A stretch of 25,000 nt of DNA, taken from assembly GCA_903813345.2 (NCBI GenBank), contig CAIIXF020000205.1:1-25000 (forward strand). The letters are read 5' to 3'. This stretch comes from Owenia fusiformis. Taxonomy: Eukaryota; Annelida; Polychaeta; Sabellida; Oweniidae. A model generated the notes under the pieces. It had not been told where the DNA came from, made no database searches, and worked only from the letters and a program-made list of their open reading frames with translations. Made by a program: the position numbers and the translations under genes. This document shows positions 7,625 through 17,074 of the stretch, piece after piece (position 1 is the stretch's first letter; each line of letters begins with the position of its first letter).

Positions 7625-8047
7625 TTATAATCCTCTTCGAAAATGTAGTGCACAACTCAAGTCACCCTGTTCAAATGACACACTTTCGCCAGTGTCAGTC
7701 TTTATATTTAGAACTATTCTGTCAAATGTTTTGAAGTCTAAAGGAACATAAATAGGTTTGTCAAAGTGATAGTATTGCTGGTCTTGAATGAGGTAGAGTC
7801 GCCTGAGAATAGGTTGGTAGAATCCGTTCGCTATAGATTCTTTAGCTAAATCACAAAATACATCCAATCGTTTCACATTAGCAGTGGCTAATGCAGGTAG
7901 TTGTATTTCGAGTAAACAAAATTGCCAATACCCCTCTAACTCTACATAACGTGGTAGTTTTACAGTGAAACTTTGGACAGCATTAAAAGGAAAACTATCT
8001 GTAGAATCTGAACTCTTGAGGTAAATACAAAACTCACTCTCCATCAT
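7625..8047 (-). CDS. mCP: Probable minor capsid (penton) protein, single jelly-roll
   Basis: The 140-residue protein begins with two methionines (ATG at 8047 and 8044). Its N-terminal part has the pattern FCIYLKSSDS...FPFNAVQSFTVKLP...LEGYWQFCLLEIQLP, which resembles a small virion protein repeatedly found beside the major capsid gene in invertebrate Polintons: short beta strands, a polar loop, then an L-x-G-x-W strand. The remainder alternates short hydrophobic strands, consistent with a single jelly-roll. Family knowledge places a penton-forming minor capsid protein in this position. I am surer of the gene than of the fold. It is read in the same direction as the major capsid gene, which ends 217 bp before this start. 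Confidence 0.78.
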   Translation of the reverse strand: MMESEFCIYLKSSDSTDSFPFNAVQSFTVKLPRYVELEGYWQFCLLEIQLPALATANVKRLDVFCDLAKESIANGFYQPILRRLYLIQDQQYYHFDKPIYVPLDFKTFDRIVLNIKTDTGESVSFEQGDLSCALHFRRGL

Positions 8048-8264
8048 TGCAGCATATGTTGCAAGCTTAAGTACTTGTCAGCAAATGAATAATGAAAATA
8101 ATATTCATGTTTTTAAACAGATGGTAATACAATAAGCTAGAGAACACAACAAGTTTGTTGGCTATATACACAAATTTATTTATCAATTAAATCATATTAT
8201 ATACATCATATCAAGTTTTATAATGCTATGTACAATGTTATAAATTCCACATCGAACATTGATT
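8048..8264 (-). promoter_or_regulatory. MCP-mCP spacer with poly(A) signal and TATA-like box
   Basis: On the minus strand this AT-rich spacer holds AATAAA (8175-8180), about 85 nt after the major capsid stop, and TATATAGC (8161-8168), about 115-120 nt before the minor capsid ATG. A separate transcript for the minor capsid-core-protease cluster is plausible. The signals are visible; their use is inferred. Confidence 0.4.
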
Positions 8265-9644
8265 TTACATTATAACGTTGCGAGCATAGTCCAATTGAAA
8301 GGAGTTCATAAATGTCCCCATCACTAAAACTGTAATATTCTTTTCCAATGGTTCGTCAAAGGTTCCTTCTATCCTTAGGTTACCAGTCTTTTGTACAGGT
8401 ATGGCATCATCTTCATCTGAGTTTTGTATATTCATCAGATGAAAAAGAAATAATGTATATCCTTCTTGAAAGGTTTCGTAGCTAATATAATTATCCATGC
8501 CTGGTGCTAAGCCATCAGATAACTTCAGAAATTCCCGAGCGTATATGGAACCTTTAGAGTCATCAAACCGTGGTCTGTATGCTGTGCCAGGTTGATTAAT
8601 ATTATTCACTAGACACGTGATGTATCCACACTTGTAGTGACGAAATCGAAGGGGATTCAATTGGTATCCACCAGCAAACGATTCACCATCGACAAAACCA
8701 ACCAGCACTGATGAGGGAGTTGATCCATTGTATATATTATCCAAAGTGAATGTGCGAGAACCTGCATTCAAGTTGAAAACTTTCATGTCATTGTTCTCAT
8801 AGAAGTATCTAGCATTTTTGGATCTCAGCATGGCATCGTGACTCGCTACAATACCAGGGTTCACGTGAATGTGTGGTATTCTTAAATACACATCCTCAAT
8901 GTTGAGTATGTAGTTTTCTGTAGTTGAAGGTGTCACCAAAACGAATGATGATTTGGAGGGAGTTAGTCGAATTTTCAACTCCAAATTAGGCATCAAGTAA
9001 CGTCTCAATGACTCGAAACAGTCTTCCAAGATTACGCCTTCTAGATCGTAACTACGGGAACGCCTCATGAGATCATACCTTTGATACATCCCAAAGTTTT
9101 TCAGGTTGTTAACCTCTTTGGTTGACCAAAAGTCTGTATCTCTATGGTCACTAGTCATCCTTACATCGTCATAATATCCTTGTGCCTGCAGTCGAGACGT
9201 CTTAGGCCCTCTGCCATTCCTCAGCAATGTCTTGAGGTAGGCTTTGTATGGATACATATAGTTAGAAGACGTCGTAATCGTTTTCTGCTGTATCTGGCAT
9301 TCAATATTGCTAAATGCCGAGTGCAGAATATTATTTATAGGTGCCACAAAATCACCTGTTTCACTCATCAATACAGCATCTTCAGCGTCCACAATTGGAG
9401 AGAAATCAGACTTTAAAATTTTTAATGTCAAATGCAATTTTATGTTTTTCATATCAATATAACGCATTGAATTATTGTTGATCGTGAAATCAATCGCTTC
9501 ATTCTGTCTAATGGGATTCAATGGTCGGAAATCCACATATTGTACTCCTAACACAGAAGTATCGGTTGCCAACGGATCAAACAGCATGAGCTGAGAGTCC
9601 ATCGCTTCTAATGTATCACCAACTGCATACATATCTGTAGCCAT
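8265..9644 (-). CDS. MCP: Polinton major capsid protein (double jelly-roll)
   Basis: This is the hexon-like protein that would build the Polinton capsid. From the ATG at 9644 it has 459 residues; the frame is also open from a TTG at 9662, which I reject as start. The N-terminal region has the hallmark pattern VQYVDFRPLNPIRQNEAIDF...YIDMKNIKLHLTLKI, followed by a long segment with YPYKAYLKTLLRNG and LQAQGYYDD, then alternating beta-strand-like stretches to the end (TVLVMGTFMNSFQLDYAR). This matches the invertebrate Polinton capsid family; the length is on the short side of the usual range. A TATAAAAC lies upstream on the same strand. No frameshift or stop is present. Confidence 0.93.
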   Translation of the reverse strand: MATDMYAVGDTLEAMDSQLMLFDPLATDTSVLGVQYVDFRPLNPIRQNEAIDFTINNNSMRYIDMKNIKLHLTLKILKSDFSPIVDAEDAVLMSETGDFVAPINNILHSAFSNIECQIQQKTITTSSNYMYPYKAYLKTLLRNGRGPKTSRLQAQGYYDDVRMTSDHRDTDFWSTKEVNNLKNFGMYQRYDLMRRSRSYDLEGVILEDCFESLRRYLMPNLELKIRLTPSKSSFVLVTPSTTENYILNIEDVYLRIPHIHVNPGIVASHDAMLRSKNARYFYENNDMKVFNLNAGSRTFTLDNIYNGSTPSSVLVGFVDGESFAGGYQLNPLRFRHYKCGYITCLVNNINQPGTAYRPRFDDSKGSIYAREFLKLSDGLAPGMDNYISYETFQEGYTLFLFHLMNIQNSDEDDAIPVQKTGNLRIEGTFDEPLEKNITVLVMGTFMNSFQLDYARNVIM

Positions 9645-9720
9645 ACTGTAATCATATACCAATGCAACTTACTTCATCAACGTGTGTAGTCAAATGACAG
9701 TTGATATCTAATGTAAGCTG

Positions 9721-9728
9721 GTTTTATA
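9721..9728 (-). promoter_or_regulatory. TATA box of the major capsid gene
   Basis: TATAAAAC on the minus strand lies about 77-84 bp before the MCP ATG, a plausible distance for a promoter with a leader of about 50 nt. Confidence 0.5.
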
Positions 9729-9822
9729 GGTTCTGTAAAGGGTCAAAGGTTGGAATAATTAAGAAATAAAATAGCCAAATGTGGTTTTAATAAAGGTTAG
9801 TAATCTAAATAAAACTTAATAA

Positions 9823-9905
9823 TGTTAGGGGCTAGGGTTATTGACAACTTGTCATAGTACATGATTAGGGTTAGGGTTAATCCGCCTGAACTCGAAACTT
9901 AGGGT
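9823..9905 (+). repeat. Cluster of TTAGGG-like hexamers
   Basis: Telomere-type hexamers or near copies recur here: TTAGGG and CTAGGG near 9824-9840, two direct TTAGGGs near 9866-9878 and one near 9900. Metazoan telomeres use this unit, but the run is short and interrupted, so it is a small interstitial cluster and not a telomere. It lies just outside the last recognisable Polinton gene. Confidence 0.6.
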
Positions 9906-9917
9906 TGCCCGATCGTC

Positions 9918-10230
9918 TTGCTCAGGCAAGACTGTATGGTGTCAACAATATGGCTACTTTCACGTTTACTGCTATGATGTCATCCACTTGCCCAGGCAAA
10001 GTTAAAATAGATGAACTTCCGCTATTATGTTATAAACTTGCCAAGACCAAGTTAAAATGGTTGAGTTTCCGCTATGATGTCATGAACTTGCCCAGACTAA
10101 ATCAAAAATGGCTAAACTTCCGTTTCCTGCGATGATGTCATCAACCTGCCCAGACAAAGTTAAAATGGCTGAACTTCCGCTATGATGTCATCAACTTGCC
10201 CAGACAGGATTCAAAATGGCCGACTTCCGG
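9918..10230 (+). repeat. 50-bp tandem array with recurring factor-site-like motifs
   Basis: Units begin CTTGCCCAG and run 9987-10036, 10037-10086, 10087-10144 (58 bp), 10145-10194 and a partial 10195-10230; a degraded unit precedes them at 9918-9986. Most units carry, in the same order, AAAATGGC (YY1-like), ACTTCCGC or ACTTCCGG (ETS-like) and TGATGTCA (bZIP/CRE-like). A spurious short plus-strand ORF (9905-10135) comes from this array and is not called. The repeat period is directly visible; any enhancer function is inference. Confidence 0.9.
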
Positions 10231-11906
10231 TCTGGTGCTGGCGCCGCACACACACACGTAGCATGAATTAAAGCATAGTAACTACTTACATATTTAACAG
10301 CCCGATAAGCAAAAAAGGTGGGTGGGGTGAAAAACAAACAAATAAAAGACTTTTGTATATTCAATTTCTATTAGGATTCATATTATTCAATAGTTTGAAA
10401 TTAGCCAAAAGTTTGGCAACCTTAGGCATGGAGTGGGATCGTGTCACTTTGGGAAGACCCCGGAGCATGACATGTTAGATTTAGAAATAAACATTTTGTT
10501 AGTAAATTGTTTTAAACCAGTTCTGGTCCGATACGAAGACGCAGACCTGTATACTCCAAACGATTGTTTTTGTATCACAAAGAAGACCGGTGCTGTCATC
10601 ATTTGCTGAGGAAAGCAAATTACATACTTGAAGGATTGTATCAAATAATTCAGACGGTTTAGATTTAGCTTATTATTCAATCGAGTTTATTTTCATAGTT
10701 GGAAAAATACATATAAAAATCATTAAAATATTATTATTCGAATAATGGCTAATTTTTTTCTCAAGACGTATGAACAAAATACGCTTCACATAAGAACAGT
10801 CACTTGTATTTATGAAAGGCTTTCTATTATGTTTTAATGACCCATATCAAAACGTTTTGATCTCATGCAATTATTCTGCTATTGGGATTTACAAGCTCTG
10901 GGGACTTCCCGAGAAATAGTTTTAACTTTTTTGAAACAAAACATTATATCGAGACGCACACATTTGAAATAACAGATATTTTCATAAGTAAGTTAATAAA
11001 ACTATCCCGAATATTTCAAAAAGCCTTCCTGTAAACGTTGTAAAAAATTAAAATAGGACGACTGCCATTTTCAATAATCTTGTATTTGATCCGAACCGTG
11101 GCTTCTAACAAAATTCCTGCAAAGAATGATTGAATTGGCCATTGCTTGGGGTGCTTTATTTTGTCTGAAATGGAACACCTTTTAAATTTATAAATTGTGC
11201 GAAATAATTTATATTTGTAAAAATCAAGATTCAGAAACTTGACTTTATTTCCTATACCTCACAATTTTTCCTCGATTACAGTAGGTCGAGAATTGATGAC
11301 TTAAGCTTAGATGAATATTTGAAAATCGTGCCTCATTCTCATGATTGCGAAATGATGGCTTCGGGGCAAATCAGATTTCAGGATATCTGTTCAGAAAAAG
11401 CATTCACCAAAAACAAATTGTCTTGTCATCTTTTAGCATGCTAAGTGTTTACATACAGTAGTTTACTCTGTGAACATAAAGCTACAGAGCTTCCGATAGT
11501 CATTTTTGAAAATAAATTTCGCCTCCTGTGTTATTCCAATCGGAGGAGATTTTTGAAAAATTATCACTATGGAAACCTATAACTCTTTCGAATGTAAAGA
11601 AAGATATTAATTTTTAATTGATTTTTCTTTACGCAAATACGAATTCAGACATAAAGAGGCCTGTTTACCGAGTAATCCAATTGGGAAGTTCGGGCTGTCA
11701 AACTTTTGGAGGGAGTGTAAATTATACATGTATAAATACAAAAATGCTTTTATGTGAGGAACCCTAATGGAGGGGGGGGGGGGGGGTGTTAATAATATAA
11801 AAAATAGAACCCCTGGTCACCAAATCCTGGCTACGCCATTGTAAGAAGGGAGAGTTATTCTGCATTTAAAACTTTTGAATGGCCTTCTTTAGATAATGTA
11901 GTTTAC
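10231..11906. other. Long stretch without a recognisable gene
   Basis: Both strands are AT-rich with only short ORFs lacking family-like sequence. A short (CA)n run lies near 10248 and a 15-base G run at 11772-11786, shortly before text of the kind found at transposon ends (CCTGGCTACGCCATTG, about 11827-11842). No RNA gene was recognised. Confidence 0.6.
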
Positions 11907-12561
11907 TTATCGTATCTTACCGACCACTTTAGATTGTGGTCGTACGCCCGATTCATTGGTAAGCCTGTCTTTCCAATGTCGGAGAATGAACTACGCATTG
12001 CACTATTAAATGACCTACCTCGATGCATTCCAGAGTATTTTAGAATACAAATATTGCTATCAAAAACGAAAATATCTTCGTTCTGCCGATAAACCCATAC
12101 AATTGGCGATCTAACAACATAAAAAGAATTCTAAAATACTCTGGAATGTATCGAGGTTAATAGTGCAATGCGTAGTTCATTCTCCGACATGAGGGGATCT
12201 GGGAACGAACAAGGGGGGGGGCCCAATTTTCAGGTCAGAGAAAAAACGTCCCTAAAACCCAAAAGTGGGCCCACATTTTGAAATTTTGAGGCCCATTTTC
12301 TTCAAAATTTGGCCTGAAATTAAAAGTAAGGCCTTAAAAGGCCCAGTTATGACCAAAAAGGCCCACTTTTTGGGGCCTTAAGGCCTTTTTTGGCCCAAAA
12401 TTTTTTTTGGACCCAATTTTTTTTTTCTGGGCCCACCCAAGGGGGGGGGGCCGGGCCCCCAGGCCCCCCCCCCCGTACCGCCAGTGGACATTGTAGAAAG
12501 ACTGGCTTACCAATGAATCGGGCGTACGACCACAATCTAAAGGGGTCGTAGGATGCGATAA
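11907..12561. mobile_element. Foldback (inverted-repeat) DNA transposon with 9-bp target duplication
   Basis: The element is flanked by perfect 9-bp direct repeats GTAGTTTAC (11898-11906 and 12562-12570). Its ends are inverted copies: TTATCGTATCTTACCGACC at the left and the complement of a close variant at the right. The arms extend about 150 bp inward, including CGTACGCCCGATTCATTGGTA and CATTCCAGAGTATTTTAGAAT at the left and their complements at the right, around a loop of about 70 bp (12055-12127). The right arm is interrupted by a second insertion (12191-12486). There is no coding capacity, so it is non-autonomous. A 9-bp duplication is characteristic of Mutator-like elements, the best class guess. 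Confidence 0.9.
12191..12486. mobile_element. 296-bp GGCCC-rich insertion nested in the foldback element
   Basis: The right arm of the foldback element matches the complement of the left arm up to GACAT at 12190 and resumes at 12487 with a second GACAT. The intervening 296 bp are therefore a later insertion with a 5-bp duplication. It is made of repeated GGCCC/GGGCC words, T runs and G or C homopolymers and has no credible coding sequence; a minus-strand ORF across it is compositional. The end reads CCGCCAGTG, recalling transposon termini, but I see no clear partner at the other end. Confidence 0.8.
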
Positions 12562-12759
12562 GTAGTTTACAACGTTTTCTTGCTGGTCCCTGGAGCTTTT
12601 CAACTGTATGAGGACATCAGCTTCATCACTATTGGGAGGGGCCCACCGAACAAGGTCGGAGAGATTACCTGCTCCGGACTGGCTTATTTGTAAGGGAAGA
12701 GAACATTTCCCGGGAAAATGAAAAGCTTCGATATTTTTTGTTTAGTGTAATTTAAATTG

Positions 12760-12770
12760 GCGCATGCGCA
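12760..12770 (+). promoter_or_regulatory. NRF1-type palindrome in the NSL1 promoter
   Basis: GCGCATGCGCA matches the NRF1 core, a perfect 10-bp palindrome plus one base, and lies about 25-35 bp before the NSL1 ATG. No TATA box is seen. NRF1 sites are common in housekeeping and cell-cycle promoters of animals, so it is probably the core promoter of this gene. Confidence 0.6.
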
Positions 12771-12794
12771 AAGTCCAACCGCGAAAATTTTAAA

Positions 12795-15700
12795 ATGGAT
12801 GAAGATGAAATGTCACTTGTATCTTGTTGTAGCAGGCGTTCTGTGAATGCATTGACTACAATAGTCGAAGAGCATATAGATGAAATCATAGAGCAGCACG
12901 TCGAAACAACAGATGAGCAGAAAAGTCGTTATAGACAGCGATTTCGAGAGGTAAAATTGTACTTCCGGTATATTTTTAACTTTTTTAAAGTTTTTATTTT
13001 TTTAAATTTTTAGCTTTCAACAAAGAGGACTGTTTTCATATGATTCCTTGGTTGTTAGGAAATTTTTTACATGAAATTTTCCAGTTTCATTGATGTAGCT
13101 CAAGAAAATCAGTACAAACTTCTGAACTTTTGAGTGAAAGAATATTAGCCTTCCGTATTATTGATGTAGGGAGAAGTGGTGTAACGGCGACACCATTTTG
13201 GGGCAACTTTGACTTGTGGGGTAACTTCAACACTTTCTTGTTTATTTGCTTTAATTTCCGATCAAGGGGAAACCATGTTTTTTTCTTGCATGGATCGAGT
13301 TACTCGAGTCTCTAGCCAACACTTGGCTAGAGGGGATTTCAACTGGAATACTGTGAACTCCATTTGAAAAAAGCTGGCCGCCGTGTCATAAATTTATTGA
13401 ATATTTTAAAAATCGCCAGATAAATAAATCATTAATCAAAACGGACCTCGCTCGGCTCCTTGATGAGATATGACATGATTTCATCAGGATTTCGTCTAAA
13501 ATTAAAACAAAATGGTTCCAAGAAAAATGGCAATGTTCGAAAACTGGACGAAATGTCGTTAACGTCTGACATTAGTAACTGGCTGTAAATTCTAAGTTAG
13601 CGATCCAGAAGATGTGAACTAATACACTGATCACTTTGTGTGTTTTGGAATTTTTGGTGAGGTAATAAGACCAAAACTCGCAATTTAAATTGTGATGTGG
13701 AAAAATGGCGGACATATGATTTCAAATTTTATGATTACAATATGACCAGTTGTTCATGCAGGAATATATCTTTACTGAAAGGTCACAATACAGTGGCCTT
13801 AGAAGAAGGTAAGGATCGAGATCTCGCGAGATTTTAATCTTTCCGGAAATCAAACATGGCGGAAAACGCAAATTCTACATCTATTGTGGAAGTGTTGAAG
13901 TTACCACGCCTCCCATGTCGACATTACCCCACACGTCGATGTTACACTTACACCCCTTTGCCCTAGATGTGATTAAAAAGCTATTCAGCATATCTTGGTG
14001 GAATGAAATAAACATCCCAATTTGATCGCTGGTATTTCTAAAATGGATGTTGTTTGTTACTCACGTTTGACTCAATGTTTTGCCAAAATATGCCCAAGAG
14101 CTGTTTACTGTGAATTTGAAGTGAAATATTATGATTTCGAGGAAATTCTGCCAGATTACATATGTTCAATCATCTGATTCGTCAGTGTTACCATACAGTT
14201 TCAACATGGTAATAAGAGGGGGTTAATAATTAGGGATGTGTTTTATTTCTTGTTTGGGGTCTAAAATTAGAAATTAAATATGGTTATAAAAGTTGAAATT
14301 ATTGAGAAATTATTGGAACTATTTAACTGTACAAAATCAGCGAAAAAAGCATGAATATTAAAATTACAGTTCAGCTTTGGTAACTTACCAAATTAGTTAG
14401 AATCAGCACTCTCAAACATTATCTTGAAGAATTAGCTCAGATTTTTGCATGTTATTAAGATTCAAAATGTTTGCATGTATTGTTGAGGCACGAAGTGAGG
14501 ATTCAAAATAGGTTTTGAAATGGTATCAATTAAGACTTACAGTCACTTACTGTTGATTGGGTTAATTTTGCGTTACTTATTTTGGTGATTTTGCCATTTT
14601 TATGTCACCACCAAAAAGTGGTGACATATTGTTATGCTCTCCGTTTTTTTCTTACAACTTCCATACTGTTGAGACTGACTTCAATTTTTTTCGAAATCAA
14701 CTACCGTGTACATGTTTTCAGAAGTTCAAATCTGACTTGAGATTTGACCTTCAATGACCTTATCAAGGTCAAAAAGGTCTTTTTTCAACTTGCTTCAAAC
14801 TGACAATTTTTAAAAAAAATCAAATCTGACTTTAGATTTGAGATTTCACCTTCAATAACCTCCTCAGGGTCAAAAAACTTGTTTCAAATTGACCATTTTT
14901 TCAAAATCATCTACAGAGTTCTCAGAAATTCAATTCAAATCTGACTTAAGTTTGAATAATGATATTGTGAGCAACTTGGTGGTGACATTTTGTCATATTA
15001 ATGCCTTGTTTGTGACTGCGGTTGACATTTGGCATCTGTGACAAATGGCAGGTAGTGGCATTTTGCATGTTAATGCCTTGTTTCATATGCACTCATACAA
15101 TTATCTGTATCAGCTTGGTTTTGTCAAGCATGAACCATCCTTTTAACATTATTATCATTCATTTCAGATCTTTGAAGCAGCCTATCATGAGAATGTCACA
15201 GTGGATAATACACCCTGGGCTGAATCTACATCGCAGGATGACATCACACCAGGTTAGAACTACAAGATTAACATAAATCCAAGTTATATTAATCTTGCAA
15301 TCAGGTCACCCCTTTGTCTATTTTCAACCTAGGACCTAGGTGTGTAATGAGAATGGCACAAGGTACTTTCAAGATTAAAAATCATATATTTTAGAAAATA
15401 TTAAGTTGAAATAATTATTTATCATGTTCCAAATGTTTCTGTTTCAATGAGAACTAACAATCCTTTCCCATGTGAAGCCTTAATAAAGAAAAACAGATAA
15501 TCTAATATAAACAAAATTAATTTTTGTTTTTCATTTTTTCTTCACCATAGATTTTCTAAAGATTTTTGGACATGAACTAACATTTATTTGAAAATGTTTC
15601 AGTGTTTGACCCTGAGGATGTTGAAAAGAGGAAACATGTTGAAGAAGTCATGCAGATAGAGCTGGATGAAACACTGGTGAATGTTACAAAAAAGCGCAAA

Positions 15701-17074
15701 TATATGCCCCGCCAGTGTATGTCACAATTAGCCAAACGTTGCCTTGCAGAATGTAATTATTATGTAAGTTTATTTTATCATGAATTTGAAAAGTTTGGGA
15801 AACAATTTTTCAAAGCAAAGGTTCATAAAAATCCTTAATTTCTTGCAATGAGTACCACTACCATTAAGTAAACATACAAAAATGATGTTCTGTTCATTTT
15901 TCTAACCAGTGGATTTTATTTAATTTCAGTAAAAATCATTTGTTGCATGCATTCTTTTACTAACTCCTCTATGACCTTAAGTTCCACTGTTTTAATGTTT
16001 TCTCATATTTTGTATTTTACTACATGACTTCCCTGGTTCATATTCTGTACTTAATTTAATTGATTTCATGTCGTGTAGAATGACATCCAAGCGGAGGTTA
16101 CCAGCTCAATAACAACCACATCTACAGTACAAACGGATGACACATCAGCTGACAGGTTAAAGGAATGCGCTTCAGATTTGGCAAAATTGAAAAAGGTAAG
16201 ATTTGGTATGTGAAAAGTTCACTCTACGGTAAGATAAGACTAAAAATGAAGAAAACGGTTTATGAGACCTTATTTTAAATAACAGGTATAGAGATTTACA
16301 GTGATGGTATGTTGATTCGTTATATAGCTTTTGTTGTACAAGGCATGGAGAAAGCTGGTTGTTGTTGTCTTATTGCTACTGTGGCTGTTTTTGCCAAATT
16401 CCCCAGTAATTTTAATACCACGTAAATTAGTACCATAAGTGCATTGTAGTATTGCAAGTCCGCCAAATTAAGTAGCCACCAAATGTTCAAAACAGCAAAT
16501 CCGCCAAAATAAGTGGCGCCAAATTAAGTAGAAGTACAGTATATTGTTTAAATTATTTGAATTAAGAGTAAAATTAATGACACTGGAGTTTGTACAATCA
16601 TTCATGGCCGCTAGTATGTCAATAACGCAGACCCTTACAGCATCACTTACCCCCTACTTAGTCTATGGAATGAAGATCCAAGACTTGCTAGAGCATCAGG
16701 CTGAAGATCTCTTGTAAAGATGGGTGTAAAAAATTCAATTTCTTGGAGCACCCACCTAATACCTTTGTTATATAATATCCTTTTTATTGCATTTTCAGGA
16801 TGTGCCATCAACAATTGACAAAATTTCACGATTGGAAGATGCAAGAATAGTATCCAGTAGAGTTCAAACTTCAACGGATAATGTGATATTCAACCCGATT
16901 CCTGGTGAAACAAAAATGGCAGACTCTGTTACGCCATTACGAAATCAAATTGAACAGACAATAGCCCCTCCACCACCTAAAAAATTGAGACCTGACCAAA
17001 ATAGTCATGTTGCAACACAAGCCATCAAAACACGGAGAATTATTGATGGTTCAGGATATGTTGTAGATCAATGA
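12795..17074 (+). CDS. NSL1: NSL1 homologue, MIS12 kinetochore complex subunit (5 exons)
   Basis: NSL1 is one of four subunits of the MIS12 complex, which links centromeric chromatin to the NDC80 complex. Exons are 12795-12950, 15168-15252, 15603-15763, 16079-16195 and 16799-17074, all with GT-AG borders and compatible phases (0, 1, 0, 0), giving 264 residues ending TGA (17072-17074). Human NSL1 is about 281. Exon 2 holds FEAAYHENVTVDNTPWAE, closely matching the conserved FESAVQENISINGQAWQEA block of vertebrate NSL1. Exon 3 holds the helix ending ELDETLVNVTKKRKYMPRQ, matching the vertebrate IIVDIATKRKQYPRK region. The predicted protein is helical and coiled-coil-like up to exon 4, then has a Pro-Lys tail PPPPKKLRP. 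Intron 1 (2217 bp) contains two transposon-like repeats. The gene lies about 3 kb from the Polinton and is read away from it. Confidence 0.88.
13167..13965. mobile_element. TIR element in NSL1 intron 1
   Basis: The ends form an inverted repeat of roughly 75 bp: TAGGGAGAAGTGGTGTAA at the left, and at the right the complement of a related sequence starting TAGGGCAAAGGGGTGTAA. A well-matched inner part is GTAACTTCAACACTT (about 13222-13236), complementary to AAGTGTTGAAGTTAC near 13886-13900. Flanks GATG (13163-13166 and 13966-13969) suggest a 4-bp target duplication. No ORF of note is inside, so it is non-autonomous. Confidence 0.7.
13310..13332. repeat. Perfect 10-bp hairpin with 3-nt loop
   Basis: CTCTAGCCAA (13310-13319), loop CAC, then TTGGCTAGAG (13323-13332). 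It lies within the intronic TIR element and is visible directly; no role is known. Confidence 0.75.
14603..14987. mobile_element. 385-bp MITE-like repeat with TGTCACCACCAA ends
   Basis: The element starts with TGTCACCACCAA and ends with the complement TTGGTGGTGACA. A third inverted copy (GTGGTGACA at 14618-14626) follows the left end after a 6-base spacer, so the start alone can form a hairpin. Inside, a segment around TTCAAATCTGACTT...GGTCAAAAA is repeated about three times. It lies in NSL1 intron 1 and has no coding capacity. Confidence 0.75.

Larger units (their letters stand above)
1..9760. mobile_element. Polinton/Maverick (adintovirus-like) element, left end outside window
   Basis: The block combines the hallmark Polinton set: protein-primed family B DNA polymerase, retroviral-type integrase with chromodomain, A32/FtsK-type packaging ATPase, adenain-like protease, double-jelly-roll major capsid protein and a probable single-jelly-roll minor capsid protein. 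Genes from <1 to 5933 are on the plus strand and genes from 6802 to 9644 on the minus strand, so two blocks converge on a minisatellite. This gene set defines Polintons, and capsid-bearing animal copies are also called adintoviruses. All ORFs seen are open. The left terminus is outside the window, so the terminal inverted repeat cannot be paired and the right boundary is approximate: it lies somewhere after the MCP promoter at about 9730 and could extend to about 10250. Host genes start at 12795. Identity of the block is secure; the exact end is not. Confidence 0.93.

Noticed and set aside
9144-9416. Plus-strand ORF inside the major capsid gene.
   Set aside because: It is a shadow frame of a well-supported capsid gene.
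9987-10230. CRISPR-like array.
   Set aside because: The 50-bp units are directly adjacent, without unique spacers, in an animal genome.
12334-12603. Minus-strand ORFs across the GGCCC-rich insertion.
   Set aside because: They cross homopolymers and the junction of a nested insertion; composition alone explains them.
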